This document shows, piece after piece, positions 8,207 to 20,000 of a stretch of 27,299 nucleotides of DNA. The first letter of the stretch is position 1, and every line of letters starts with the position of its first letter. The translations under genes were made by a program, and so were the position numbers. The notes under the pieces were generated by a model. The model was not told the origin of the DNA and did no database searches. It worked only from the letters and a program-made list of their open reading frames with translations. The DNA lies in the NCBI GenBank assembly GCA_008931825.1, contig QXVZ01021193.1, positions 1 through 27,299 of the forward strand. Reading direction: 5' to 3'. Source of the stretch: Phallusia fumigata. Lineage: Eukaryota > Chordata > Ascidiacea > Phlebobranchia > Ascidiidae.

Positions 8207-10309
8207 TTAAACATCCTCATCCTTGGCTTCGCCCTTGTGGCAAAACCACATGGCCATATTAACAAAACAATCAGCTTCAGCTAGAACTTCGGCTATTGGA
8301 TGATCATTGTTTGGATAAAGCAACATCTTAACCACCCCACCCAATGCCTTACGACACCTGTAAGACTCAATGGACTGAGATGGTGGTACTCTAATATCAG
8401 CTCCTCCAACTAACATCAAAAGAGGTGCTTTGATCTTTGCAATGTGCTTTACCGGTGACAAATCCATTAACTTGCTGTAATCGTACTGGGATGGTACAGT
8501 CTGGAATGAGTACTGCACTCCAGATTCACAGAAGCACCAATCGGGAATGTCACTGACGCCGATCATCGATGCAATGTTGGCATAAGGGTTGGAAGTCACA
8601 CCTGCAGCATAGAAATCTGGAAACTGTCCGAGCATTTGTAAGGTCATCGCACCACCATGGGAGCTGCCATGAATAAAGACCTCAATCTCAGGATTTTTTA
8701 ACAACTTGATTGTGGCCTCGACCGATTGTTGAACATCACTGACATCCTGGACACTTAAATTGGCCGGCAAGGAGTTGACATTGTTTTGACCAAAACCGAG
8801 GGAACCTCTGAAGTTAACACGCAGCACTGCATAACCAAGTTGACAAAAGCCTGCACTAAACATATCGAAAGAAGCAGTATGACAAGAATGTGGCCCACTG
8901 TGAGGATTTACTATTAGACCTTTTGGGTCTCCACTGGCAGGTTTTAATAAAATAGATTCAAAATCAAGATTTGGATATTCCTTATTTTCCAAGCATGGTT
9001 TGTATTTAAAAACCTCCCACTGAATTTCAGGAAAATCAACAGAAGGACCTTCGATAGTGCTCCATTGTATTTTCTCGTCAGAAATTACCCCAAACTTGAT
9101 GGAATCGGTGGATTTTGGTGATGAATGGCAGGTGAAAATCAAGTTATTGCAAATGGCCAGAATCTGCCAGCTTTCTATTGCTTCAAGTATCTGTACTTTA
9201 CCACTGTTGACATCAACTGTAACAAGAGCTGTGTTGCTCCTGTGAGTGCTGCTGAGCACTATTTTGTTTCCAATCCAGCATTTTTTGGACATGCTGTCCA
9301 TGTACAAGCCTTGAAAGTCATCACAACTTTTTGCTTCTAGCACTTCATCTACAACAATTGTCTTAGTCCTGTTTGCAAGATCAACCTTCATCATTTTTGC
9401 ACATTGCTGATGCGAGCCAAAGTTTTTGTTCAACAAGTAGAGAACAGATGAACCATCTGGGGTCAGCCTTGGTGAAAACACACATGACTCTGCATCAGTT
9501 AATGGATCACGCTCCTTATTTTCAATATTGAACTTATACAGAGCGCTTGGCCGATTTTTGCAGTAAACTAAACCAAGTTTCCAAGGGGTAACCTTCCATC
9601 CTAGGATCACAATCGATTTGTTATCTTTGCACCAAATCGCTTCACCAGTACACATATCATCAGGCAGGGATTTCTCAAGTGGAGTAATTGCTTTAGATTC
9701 AATGTCGAACATGACAACAATTGGATGTGTGCAGCCAAGAAGTTGTTCTCCCCATTCTTCATTGTAAACATACTCGTCACCTTTCTTGACATCTTTATCA
9801 TCTTTCCCAGGTTTCTTGAAATAAGATTCAGTTTTCACTTTTTTCCTTTCAGCAACATACATCAATGTTTCATCATTGTGAGACCATTCCAAGCAGCAAA
9901 AGGCAGCATTACTGTGGACAACTCCATGTTTGTCTTCACTCGTCAAGTTAGTCAAAGAAATTCTTCTCGATCCCTTCCAGATCTCCAGGAATTGGGTTTT
10001 GACTTCCTTGATTTTTACTTCCCGTAAAATAGCTTTCATTGTACCATTGTTAGAAACTCTCACAATCTGTTCTCCATTGGTTTCTGTGCAAGCTTGGCTT
10101 GTCAAAACATTCATGTTTGACTTATCAAGGAACCCACTTGTTTTATAACTAAACTTGGCATTCCTATCCAAATCCCTTTGGGTCCATACAGCTTCCCATT
10201 GCACCATTAAATCATTGCCTTTATGTTCAGTTGCAATAAAATCACTTAAACTTGGTATTTCAGCCAGATTTTTGTGCACAGTAACACATTTATTAACAAA
10301 TTCTGTCAT
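8207..10309 (-). CDS. APEH: Acylamino-acid-releasing enzyme (acylaminoacyl-peptidase, S9C family)
   Basis: This 700-residue protein aligns along its whole length with vertebrate APEH (about 732 aa), the cytosolic serine peptidase that releases N-acylated amino acids from blocked peptides. Residues from about 40 to 440 form the N-terminal beta-propeller region, with shared words such as EWTQRDL-like WTQRDLD, CLEWSH, YVAE and SALY. The alpha/beta hydrolase domain fills about 450-700. The catalytic triad is visible: Ser550 in GSSHGG, Asp638 in GGADIRVP and His670 in NNDHPIAE. The oxyanion-hole motif, usually HGGP, reads HSGP here. The whole CDS is one exon, while vertebrate APEH has many introns. 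The ATG is the first in frame and begins just upstream of conserved sequence. On the coding strand an acceptor-like AG lies 20 nt before it (plus-strand 10330-10331), suggesting a 5' intron or trans-splicing. No frameshift or stop is present, so the gene appears functional. Confidence 0.95.
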   Translation of the reverse strand: MTEFVNKCVTVHKNLAEIPSLSDFIATEHKGNDLMVQWEAVWTQRDLDRNAKFSYKTSGFLDKSNMNVLTSQACTETNGEQIVRVSNNGTMKAILREVKIKEVKTQFLEIWKGSRRISLTNLTSEDKHGVVHSNAAFCCLEWSHNDETLMYVAERKKVKTESYFKKPGKDDKDVKKGDEYVYNEEWGEQLLGCTHPIVVMFDIESKAITPLEKSLPDDMCTGEAIWCKDNKSIVILGWKVTPWKLGLVYCKNRPSALYKFNIENKERDPLTDAESCVFSPRLTPDGSSVLYLLNKNFGSHQQCAKMMKVDLANRTKTIVVDEVLEAKSCDDFQGLYMDSMSKKCWIGNKIVLSSTHRSNTALVTVDVNSGKVQILEAIESWQILAICNNLIFTCHSSPKSTDSIKFGVISDEKIQWSTIEGPSVDFPEIQWEVFKYKPCLENKEYPNLDFESILLKPASGDPKGLIVNPHSGPHSCHTASFDMFSAGFCQLGYAVLRVNFRGSLGFGQNNVNSLPANLSVQDVSDVQQSVEATIKLLKNPEIEVFIHGSSHGGAMTLQMLGQFPDFYAAGVTSNPYANIASMIGVSDIPDWCFCESGVQYSFQTVPSQYDYSKLMDLSPVKHIAKIKAPLLMLVGGADIRVPPSQSIESYRCRKALGGVVKMLLYPNNDHPIAEVLAEADCFVNMAMWFCHKGEAKDEDV

Positions 10310-10328
10310 AATTTTGGGTTATGTTTAC

Positions 10329-10331
10329 ACT
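10329..10331 (-). promoter_or_regulatory. Probable splice or trans-splice acceptor before the APEH start
   Basis: On the minus strand a tract ending gtttgtag lies 20 nt before the APEH ATG, and a second candidate ending tttttcag lies about 16 nt further upstream. Acceptors so close to a start codon fit spliced-leader addition, which is common in ascidians. An ordinary 5' UTR intron is equally possible. Confidence 0.35.
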
Positions 10332-10656
10332 ACAAACACAAGTTGCCTGAAAAATGAGAACAAACTTTTTTTTACAAAATACTTGTCCATTGAGAACATT
10401 AGGTTGCTCGGTGAAGTGTTAGTTTCATTGTAGAATCCTTAAAAAGTATAATGTAGTGATCACATATGACAACAATGTACTTTTATGCTTGTGCCAGACA
10501 ATATTTTGTAAATCAGCCTAATAACTTGCAAAACTTAACAAAATGACACAAAGCTTACGACGTTAACCAATATTTTTTTAACACTGGCACTCTTAACGAC
10601 ACTCGAGGAGTTTAAAAATCGTCCTTTTTAGCAAAAAAGGGAATTGCGATTGCTGT

Positions 10657-10668
10657 TGTGCATGCGCG
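10657..10668. promoter_or_regulatory. NRF1-like palindromic site upstream of APEH
   Basis: The 12-mer TGTGCATGCGCG differs at one position from the NRF1 consensus YGCGCAYGCGCR. It sits about 350 bp upstream of the APEH start, in a place suited to a housekeeping promoter. The match is by eye only. Confidence 0.3.
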
Positions 10669-11858
10669 AAAATTTGAGATTTAAAACATGTGATTTACAT
10701 GAAACCTGGCCACGTTTTCCTAACACCGGTTGTTTGGCTTAGAAAGATAAACCTGCGTGCCTAAACAAAAAAACAGCATTATGCTCGAAATTTACGTATT
10801 TGACAGAAAATATGCCAGTTATGCAAGCTGCAAAACCGACTTGCTGCAATCACGCCTGCAAAGTTTGCAAACTTGATCATATCGGATGAGGCCAATGTAT
10901 CAGAAAAAGTGTTGTCAGGGATAAAAAAAAATTGTCCGGTGATTTTCGTGTCGAGTGACGTTGCTTCAACCAGGTGGAACCCGACTAACTCTCCAAAATT
11001 TATTTAAAAAACAATCCAGAGGGCCCGCAATGGGGTTGCCAGCTCGATGGCGAACACGCTTAATGCTTTCGTATTGGTGGCTATGCCCCTCTTACATCCC
11101 AGGCAACGCTTCTGTCCAAGCTTGACGTCAAAGGGAACATAATAGCAACCCGAAAATTGTCAAGGATTTGACTAACCGCCATAATGACGTAATCTATTTA
11201 TGGATAGATTTTATGCCCACACTTCTCATCTAACGTCTTAAAGTTCCTGCTAATGCACATGTCAATTTGTGCAGAACAAAACTTGTATTGAAAGAAACAA
11301 GAAAAACGTCCATAACCACAAACAACCAGCAAAAACACACAAGCTAAACCGAGACACTATGTTTGAAAAAAGTATTTTTGCACACAGAAAATTGTGCGCA
11401 TAAATGAAATGAACACGTACTAGCAAAATAAATCAGGAATTTCCTACCAAGATTCTTTCAGTTCGAAACAAATATGCGACACGATAACACAAAACATTTA
11501 AAATTATTTTTAATTTCTAAAACAACAACCAACATTTGGTACAAGGTGGCGTAATTTAAATAGGCGGGCCTCCCGATCAGGACTTGTACAACTGAGGGCA
11601 GCGGTCGGCACTTAGCATTAAATGAGCTCTTTGGGCTCCTTTCGCCACATGAACCACTTCACGTAGCCAAGCCACAAACCCTAATTGAAGGTGGCAAAAG
11701 CTAAGTTTAATAGTCGACTACTATGGAGCTCTACTTTTATGAAGCGAAATTGGGGTATGTCGCAACCATAAGTAGCATAAAGCAAGAATGTGCCAATCAC
11801 ATTTTTGTTTCTTTGGATCACAGGTGGCATGGAGAGAGATGAAAGACACAAGTCGGGT

Positions 11859-11965
11859 TGAATTTATTTGGCTTGGTGAAAGAAAACATAGCGACACAAT
11901 AGCACTAAATCAATCACCAGGCCGGAAACAGCTGCGCGACGTTAAGGTTTGAACGCGCTGAAGCT
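11859..11965 (+). repeat. Old interspersed repeat, copy 1
   Basis: This segment aligns by eye with 21400-21530. Shared words include tttatt, agtgaa/ggtgaa, a cAGC.ACA.gat/taGCACTAAA core, aatcacca, and later gg(t)ttgaac followed by ctg. Similarity is clearly imperfect, so both are old copies. The family is not recognised. Confidence 0.4.
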
Positions 11966-11995
11966 ACACTAAATCATTTCCTGCTGTACAGTTAA

Positions 11996-12066
11996 AGCGC
12001 CAAAGTTTCTTAGTGGTTGGCCTTGCGATCGCAAGGTTATGGGTTTTAATCCTGTCTCGGGCGTGT
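11996..12066 (+). mobile_element. Candidate tRNA-derived SINE head
   Basis: The segment has an A-box-like TAGTGGTTGGCC (12011-12022) and a B-box-like GGTTTTAATCC (12042-12052), two mismatches from GGTTCGAATCC, about 20 bp apart as in tRNA genes. Between them lies the perfect palindrome CCTTGCGATCGCAAGG (12021-12036) where the anticodon arm would be. It does not fold as a proper tRNA (no 7-nt anticodon loop), so a SINE head or tRNA relic is more likely than a functional tRNA. Confidence 0.4.
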
Positions 12067-12495
12067 GTATTTTCCCGTTGAGAAATTTAGCAAAAGAAAT
12101 CAAAATTGATTTTTCCTAGTGAAACCTGATGGGTTAACCCGAAATTAACCAACATCTCTAAAACAAAGAAAATCAAATGATAATGGTCAAACGGAAACGC
12201 AGAGGAAGGTAGAAGGCGGACTATTGTAAGAATAACGCATTCCAGCGTCGTTCTGCCCAACAAGAAAAAAGAAACAAACAAGGAACAAACAACTTTTGGG
12301 ATATGGTGTGAGAGCTTAATTATCCTCGTGTGGGTAATCACCATAAGCTGTTTGCTGAAAAAATCACTGTTTTTATAGTGAAAAAAATTAGATTTTGCTA
12401 AATTGTTGGAAAAGGAAATTTGCTCTGAACAAAATGGGTAACACGGGGAAACTCGACACGAGTTCTTCTGCAATTCAGGGGAAAATTGGGGGATA

Positions 12496-12501
12496 TTTAT
12501 T
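12496..12501 (-). terminator. Possible poly(A) signal of TDRD12
   Basis: AATAAA on the minus strand lies about 300 bp after the proposed TDRD12 stop at 12800-12802. It is the nearest canonical signal I could find. Confidence 0.3.
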
Positions 12502-12799
12502 TTACAGGGTCCCCTTTCCCCCAAAACACGTTTCTTGCTCAAGGAAAAACAAACAGCCTTGTAGATAAGAAAAATATAGGTAACTTTGCAATTACCAAAA
12601 CTAACTGTCCTGGAAATAAAGAAGTTTGTTGATAAAAACTGGAAACGAACATTTTCTGGTGTTTAAAAACAACTGTAACAGTTGAGAATACAACGCGTTG
12701 AACTTAAAGGAAAGAATACTTTGTGGATTTTATATCAAAAAACAGACTTGTTGAATTTATCAGACGTAACTTGGGTAACTTAAAACACTGGGTTAGCCC

Positions 12800-14009
12800 C
12801 TAAATTCCGAAGAAGTGTTGATCATGGTCTGTTTCTGTAGCAGTCGACTCAGTGTCTGTGTCGGTGTCTGGTAACGAGAAAATGAAAAAAACAATACAAA
12901 ACAATCTTAGGTGACCTGTAACAATAATTTTCACAGCAGTTCAACAAGAGCCGTGGTTTAAAATCACTTGTTTAAACCCTAGTACTAGCAAATTTATGTT
13001 AACAGCAACACACAGAAACCCTTACCAAACTTGACGGGGATCGGTGTATAAGGACGAACCGAGCACAAGCTTGAAGTGTCTGTATCAATATCGTTGAACC
13101 GGTCGTAGTTTAGGCAATCCTACACATATATAATACGAATGAACTTTTGAAGCCAAAAAAACTTTTAAATTCCAAGACTTGTTTACCATTTTGCGGACAG
13201 GTGGTTTTTCGACGGACTTGATGGCTGTAGCTGGCTGGTCTGGTTCTGTAAATAAAAACTTGATAAACCATTTTACGATGTAGCTGCAGCGCGCTTAACC
13301 TTATTGTGATAACGTTTCAACGTTGCTAAGCTGTTTTCCGCTTGATGACTGATTTAGTGTTGTTTTGTCGCTATGTTTTCTTTCGCCAAACTTGGAATAG
13401 GCCAAGTATTTAGGAAAAAAGAAACATTCAATGCAATGTCAATTAACCGAATCTGCAGTGTTTTCCGCACCAGGGATACAACAAACAAATTTATGCATTG
13501 TACGAGGTGAAGATGGGTCAAAACTGCAAAAGTTTTGTTTCACCATCACCGAGGACTAATACCCACGGCTCGGTGTCAGAGCAAATATCCGAGTACTTCA
13601 TACCGAACATTGCAATTTTTGACGTTCTGTGCTGGACCAAAAACTTCTGAACATCGCAATATAAAAGCGCAATAGTTCAAACAGGCGTAAGTTATACAGG
13701 AAAAAATAATATTTCCCACTGCAATCATACAAACATACCTTTCCGATAGGTGAAAAACGAAAGTGTGTTGGTCAGAACTTTAAACAAAAATATGGCTACT
13801 GATCGTACGTCATGTATGGTGACGTCATAAAACCCAAGCAACGAGAATCGGCATGAGATGTTCGGACACTTTTGGCCCATCGCTGACATATTTGCAATTT
13901 TCAGCAAAACTGACCTTCATTGGACTTCATCAATATTTCAGTTTTGTAGCTGACAATTTTCACAAACAAGGATCGTTTTACGCATTCAAGTTCTTCGCTG
14001 TGCTTCACT
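12800..14009 (-). CDS. TDRD12: TDRD12 exons 22-25: C-terminal tail
   Basis: The exons are 14009-13915, 13245-13187, 13119-13026 and 12867-12800. Phases 2-1-0-1 chain without conflict from exon 21, and each has a usual acceptor and donor. They encode VKHSEELECVKRSLFVKIV, then a polar tail with the Thr/Asp-rich DTDTDTESTATETD, and end in HFFGI followed by TAG (12800-12802). No domain is recognised. These exons could belong to a separate small gene, but I found no start codon of their own in a matching phase, so membership in TDRD12 is the simpler reading. Confidence 0.6.
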
Positions 14010-17000
14010 CTGCACAAGTTTAAACAAAAAAATCAAGCAAATATGTTGCAAGTTAATAAATTTGCTGCAAAAGATACAACACAACACATTGTCAAGTCCA
14101 AAAACTTAGTATGTGTACATTACGTGAAATATAAGATTGGGAGACTTAAATTTAATGATTAGCTTAATTAAAAACATAACTGCCAGATAGCTTGTATTTA
14201 GTAAATACATTGTGTTGCAAAAATTTCAACAAATCACAGCCTAATGTACTGGTGATGATGACAACAGCGATTGTTGAAACGCTTACAATACAATATCTAC
14301 AAGTTCTCTGGCAGTTGTGTAATTGAAATACCGGATTGTTATCTTTGTTACTGTCTTACTTAATCAGCAATCCAGCTAGGTCAAGTTCTTCAAGATCTTT
14401 CAGTAACGATGGGTCTTCCTCAAGAGCGTTGTCAAGCATTTCCAGAGCAACAACAATAGATTGCTCTGATTTACTATCAAGGGAACTCATGTCACCGACA
14501 TGCGAAACAAGATCTTTTACAGATTGCAGCAAATCCTACAAAAGATAGAAATGTTGAAGCTACAGTGACATGTTAACATTGAAAATAAATCTTACAAAGC
14601 TGGTTTTGGTTATGTACGTGGCACTTGCAAACAAGTTTGACATAAACATCGAAATCATGTCACATGCTTACATGCCAATTTCGTTTCTTTAATTTATTTC
14701 GCTGGGTAAAAAGAATCGTATTGAGACCAATAGCAATAAAACAAACACCAGGCAGAATTTCTGCAACTACAAAATTTTGTCACATAACAGGATTCATTAA
14801 TAGGATTCCCAACAGCACTTTCACCATTTTCCCAATTTAGTGGTTTTCACCCAGCTCTTAGAGAATTACCTTGTTAGCATTTTGGATGGTCATTTTGCCG
14901 AGCGACTTGATTACTTTTATTAAATTTTCACTTCCTCCCATGTTTTCTGTGATGGTGACAAGTTGTTTCAAAGTTAAACAATCAGAAAGTGGGACATTCG
15001 CAGCAGCTAAAGACAAGTAACTTCCAAGAATCTAATGGAACAAAAAGAATTAAACGTCAAAATGCTGTTCAGATCTAACTAAACCTTATTTAACATCCAT
15101 CTCGGGTATTACATATTCTAACAACAACCAAAAACCTAACCAACTCTAAACTAACCAGGACTTTCTCATCAACAGATCGTGCTTCCATCAACACCATCTT
15201 CAAACTCTTCAAATCTCTTTCCGTAATATCGAAAGGCATCTCTCGAGTTGCCATGTACAACTCCTGACACAGTTGCTGCCTGACAGCGACATCGTGTGAC
15301 CGAGCTAGCTGCACACATAACGGGTGAAGTAATCCACAAGTCTTATTGGGATCAAGATCTTTTAGTTCCTGCAGTTGTACAGCTGGGTTGGACTTTCCTT
15401 CATTGCGTAAGGCTTTGTTTTGAATGCTGCTCGAAACCGACTTGCTGACAATGCTTCTGGTCAAAGTGGTTTGTTGTGGTGAACAACATATTGCCACATT
15501 TTCAGACTGATTTGTGTTTGAGCTTGTTTTCTCATTGTCTGCCTTTAAGTTCAGGAGATTTATTGTGGAAATAGTTTCTGGAGAAGGGAGAGAATTTCGG
15601 GATTCTGGACTAAGGGAAGTCGTTTGACCTACCACCTTCATTTTTGCTTGAGAATTCTCTTGTTGTGTAATTTTATTGACTGTATGAACAACAGACAAAT
15701 CTTCAGGCACACAACCTTCTTGGCAATCAATTGCCAATTCCAACGAAGGAGATTCATAGATGATTGGGGTGTCACTTTTCACATTTGAAGGCATCGCACA
15801 CACATTTACAGATCCAGAGTCAACAATTGATTCTGATAAAGCGGATTGTAGCCCATTGACAAGTTTGTTTTCAATGCGTTTTACTTGATTCAGCTGTATT
15901 GAACTGCCTTTACTGCTGGTGCCTGACAAACTGACTGAACTTGACAGAGCGCTTGTGCTCGAATGATGATAATCTTTACAAGACTGAACAAGGGAAGGAA
16001 TCTGAAAGGAATTCTTCTCTATTGGAATGTCACAAAGGTCAACTTCTGTAGAACTGATGCTTGGTGCAGGAGAGACTTCCGTGCTATGAATCTCAAATGA
16101 GTTGACATCTTCAGAAGATACAGATTCCGATTTTTCTGTTGTGCTTGTCTCGACTAAGTCTAATTTGTTTGGTTGAGAAGAGGCAAGTTCATCTCTGCAA
16201 AATTTCTTGACAATCTCGCCATTCACTAGGTTATCACTTTTCGGAACCACATTTACTTCACTGCAAACTGAAACAATTTCCTCTTCAGCTGTTGCCAAAT
16301 CATTTGCTGAGCTACTTTTATTGAAGTTGACTGACTGCTTGGAGACTGATTGTGACTTTGATCTTGGCAAAGCACATGGTGAGGGGGTTGTGTCTTGTGG
16401 TAAGTTATCCTGTGTGGTAATGTGGCTAGGAGGAACATCTGGAGTTTGGATGTTGGAAGTTAACCTTTTGTCGGATTTAATATCTCCATGCAAAGTCTTG
16501 TCATTTCCTTTCTGATTGACAAAATCCTTACATTTCTCCAAGAGACTGTAAAAATGAAATCTTTCTATTGGGTTGTAAAATAAGTTTAGGTTTTATGCAG
16601 ACAAAGAAAAAAGATCAGCAAAATAAAGTGGTAATTATAATATTTCAGTCCTTAAGTGTCTAAACTACTTTAAGCAGGGCAAGTAATTCACTACTATTTG
16701 TAAACTGTCAGAACATCACAAACCACAAAATTTAGATATATGTTTGTAAATTGTGGATCAGGTTTTGTAAAGGTTTATAATGCATTAAAAAAGCTAGTTA
16801 CAGGCAATGTTAAAACGGTAAAAATGACAAAAAATATCCAAGAGTTAAATTTAATTGAAAAGAAAAGAAAAAGGTGTTAAAGTTATTTTTGTTAGATTTT
16901 TTCTGCACAATTAGGACCTTACTTTTTCACATGTGACAAGTTCTTTTCAGCGAGACCAGAGTGTGTCAGCTCCTCAATGACATCACAATCAGTAACACGA

Positions 17001-20000
17001 ATCGCAGTAATTGGCAGATTTGACCGGATCAAAACCGGTTTTAACCAGATTGTGTGGCCCAATGCCAAGACAACATTTCCCTCTAGAATCTTTTGAAAAA
17101 CAATGCTACAAATGTCAAAACAGTTTTAATTTACTTTGGTAAACAAGTAATGGTTTTTGAAAAGACTTAACAGAAAGATAAAAGTCATTACTCCTGTGAA
17201 ATACTTTTTTTGTGTCAACAAACACTTTCTATATTCTGATGATGATGACTGTGTTTGTCCAAATGTGGAAATGGTCAGACACAACACAAGCAATGCCATG
17301 TATCCTCCTATTAGGAGTACCCTAACATGAAACTAATTATTTGGTCACATCATACTTTGTCGTAAATCTTGTCATGTACCAGCTCATTGGCCTGAACAGA
17401 CCACTCTGTGTCGTTGTCAATTGGCTTTACACCACATGCTTGTACTTGAATCGCCTAAAACCAAATAAATAAAATGCCAAAAAATCCATTTGAAAAGATA
17501 ATGTGTCACTCAGCGATGTAAAGTCATGCGCTTACAATATCTACTCATCAAAAAACTGTACTTGAAGAACACAAAACCTGGTAAGGATAGGCGGCTAGCA
17601 ACTGTGGCAGAACATACAGAGAATCAAGAGTGGCAGTGCAACATTGTCCAGTATCCACAAGATGGATTCGTAACTTCGTCACTCCAGCTGGAGACCTCCA
17701 AGCCTGCAGCAATAAAAATGGGTTTAGGAATATAAACAAGAGTCTATGGATCAGGAAGTTTTTAACTTTTTGCCACTACAAACTCCTCTAGTATATTAGT
17801 TTTGTCCAATCCAATCTCTAGTTTATCTGGTCTCAAACACTATGAAGAGCTTTTTCAAAAAATGCTGAGCAAAAATTAAACATTATCTGTTAAAACCTTT
17901 TGGTTGTACAAAACTTAAAGCTGGCATTTCACAATTGGCAGAGATAGGATTCTAATTCACTGACTTTCTCTGTGCCAGAAAAGTATGTGAAGGTGTAAGA
18001 TGTCATGACTTGTCAGTGTATCCAAGTACTTACCACTGGGTAGTGTTGATTTTGAGATCTTTTTAGGTTTGCCCGGTAAAATCTCTCTCCTTTGCAAAAT
18101 GCAAATGTTTGCCCAAACTTTGGAATAGATAACATTCGTTCTCTTAGCCCATATCTGCAAAAAAAACAAAATTTAAAAAAATTAATCTAATTTTAAAATC
18201 TGTTGACTATTATACCCACAGTTGAGTTTTAACAAAGAATGGAAAACGACAGATCTGAGTGTAAACATTTAAAAGAAACAAACAAACAAAGAATACAAAC
18301 AAACAAAAAAATTTTTGCACAACTAAATCTTTAGTCAAAAGAAATTAATGAGCACCATTTCCATATCATCTAGAAATGAAAATTTATCTATTTAAGCAGA
18401 TGCAGAGGGCAACTTACCCAAAATGTTCTTGCAACTTTCTTGAGATTGTTTCAAACTGAGTGGCAGCTTGTACTTCGGTGTCGGAGGTTTTAACAACATG
18501 GCCATAGAAGAGGGTGGCATTTGCAACACAAGTTACTTTGAGTTGTATAAATCCTTGTGTGGGGACCTAACGAAAGTAAATAAATTTTTACACCAACTTA
18601 CAACATTTGATTGAGGAATTAATGCAACCCCTTGTGTTCTTAATGTTGTCGGTTCTAATCTTGTCTTGGTCTGATGTATTTTTCATTGAAAAACTTAAGC
18701 AACATTGCTACAACCCAGTGGAACCCAATGTGTTGACCCAAATTCAAATCATCAATTTTTAAACTGTTTCAACAAAGGACTCATAATGAGCAAAAATCAC
18801 ATTTAGGCATTGTTTCACCTCCAAACGATAAATATGAAACAAACAAACAAACAAACAATATTCACTTTGGCAAACTTTGGATCCGCATTGGGAGCATCGA
18901 GATGCTTGCTGACAAAATGGCGATGGCAACATGATTGAGCATCTCTGCATCTCCCGTATGCTTTCAAGTTGTAACACAAAGTTTTCTGGCCTTTGGCTAT
19001 TTGCTCACTCTAAAAACAAACAGGCGCTGTTAATTGAAAAAGAATTCTTCAGTGTGTAATAAAGGCCAGTAGAACTGCCAGTCAGTATGTTTACAGTAGA
19101 ATAGCTGGCTATTTTTAACATAGTTGTTTTAAACAGCAGATTTGGATTAGAGTCTTTAGGATTCAATATTTTTCTTTGAACGTCGCTTCTAACTAGAGTT
19201 GACAAAATTTAGATTTAGTTGGACACACACCCAGCTCATAGCATGCATCACTGTTTTGCACAGCTCTCAGCCAAATGATGTTTGGTGGTTGAGCAAAATC
19301 TACAAGCCCAAGTTATCATGCAAGAATCCCCAAATACTCTCCTTTCACAGAATGTGAGTTTCATCTCACAAACATACCAGCACGAAACATAAAAAAGTGG
19401 GAACATTACAATATGTCACAACAAATTTTGAGCAATACATTAAAATGCTTGATGCACAAGCAAACCAATCACAAGTCGCCTGGCCCAACCCTAACAGCAA
19501 CTTCATGTAGACTTGTCACTGTATTTTCTTGACCCGGTAATGAAACACAAAACCTTTTGCAAAATTATATCAGTTTACCTGAACAGCTTTTGTTGCCAGC
19601 AGTTCAAGTTGGGGAGAAATTGGTTGCGACAGCCGTTGCAGCAACTTGACTACTCCTATCACTTCACTCACATTTTCTTCAGTCAGAAATATATGAGAAC
19701 TGCAAAATGAACATAAAATATCCCTCAAACACAACCGTCGGGTATTGATATTTAAACAACAAGTGTAGGCCAAATTTACTAACCATGGCTTTGATCCTTC
19801 TGATTGCATCTGGTAATAGTATTGCATGAATCCAAGTCTTAATCCAAATGTATATTTGTCTTTGGCAAGTTCAAAATGAACTGATATCTAAAATGTAGTG
19901 ACATAAAAACCACATGATACACAACAGCATGAACTTGTAAGCGACCTAAATGGAGAACTACAAGCAAAGTGAGTATTTATACCAGTCACCAAAAACGAAA

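Larger units (their letters stand above)
10669..12495. other. Intergenic region between APEH and the TDRD12 3' end
   Basis: I see no supported gene. A slightly GC-richer block at about 11020-11260 has short open frames without a recognisable family. A 151-codon minus-strand frame at 12087-12542 has no family features and overlaps the SINE-proximal repeat zone. An old interspersed repeat (about 11859-11965) and a tRNA-like SINE candidate (about 11996-12066) are listed separately. Confidence 0.4.

Noticed and set aside
12011..12066. Functional tRNA gene
   Set aside because: The anticodon arm cannot form a 5-bp stem with a 7-nt loop and the B box has two mismatches.
12087..12542. 151-codon open frame on the minus strand
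   Set aside because: There is no family resemblance, no splice or promoter context and a composition of translated AT-rich repeat DNA. Its position just past the TDRD12 3' end is not gene-like.
10669..12800. APEH and TDRD12 as one operon
   Set aside because: They are on the same strand, but about 2.5 kb apart. Ascidian operon genes are nearly adjacent, so independent transcription is more likely.
13725..13907. Minus-strand ORF as a first exon joining 13245-13187
   Set aside because: The phase would fit, but the exon 14009-13915 also fits, has a better acceptor and connects to exon 21. The ORF at 13907 has no conserved start and would require a separate gene.
14356..14358. TAA as the end of TDRD12
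   Set aside because: A strong phase 2 donor precedes it by two bases and four phase-matching exons follow, so it is better explained as intronic.
15090..15155. Extension of TDRD12 exon 19 to the TGC-TAA end
   Set aside because: This is read-through past the GTTAGT donor at 15155. The next exon (15031-14870) joins in frame and continues the helical region.
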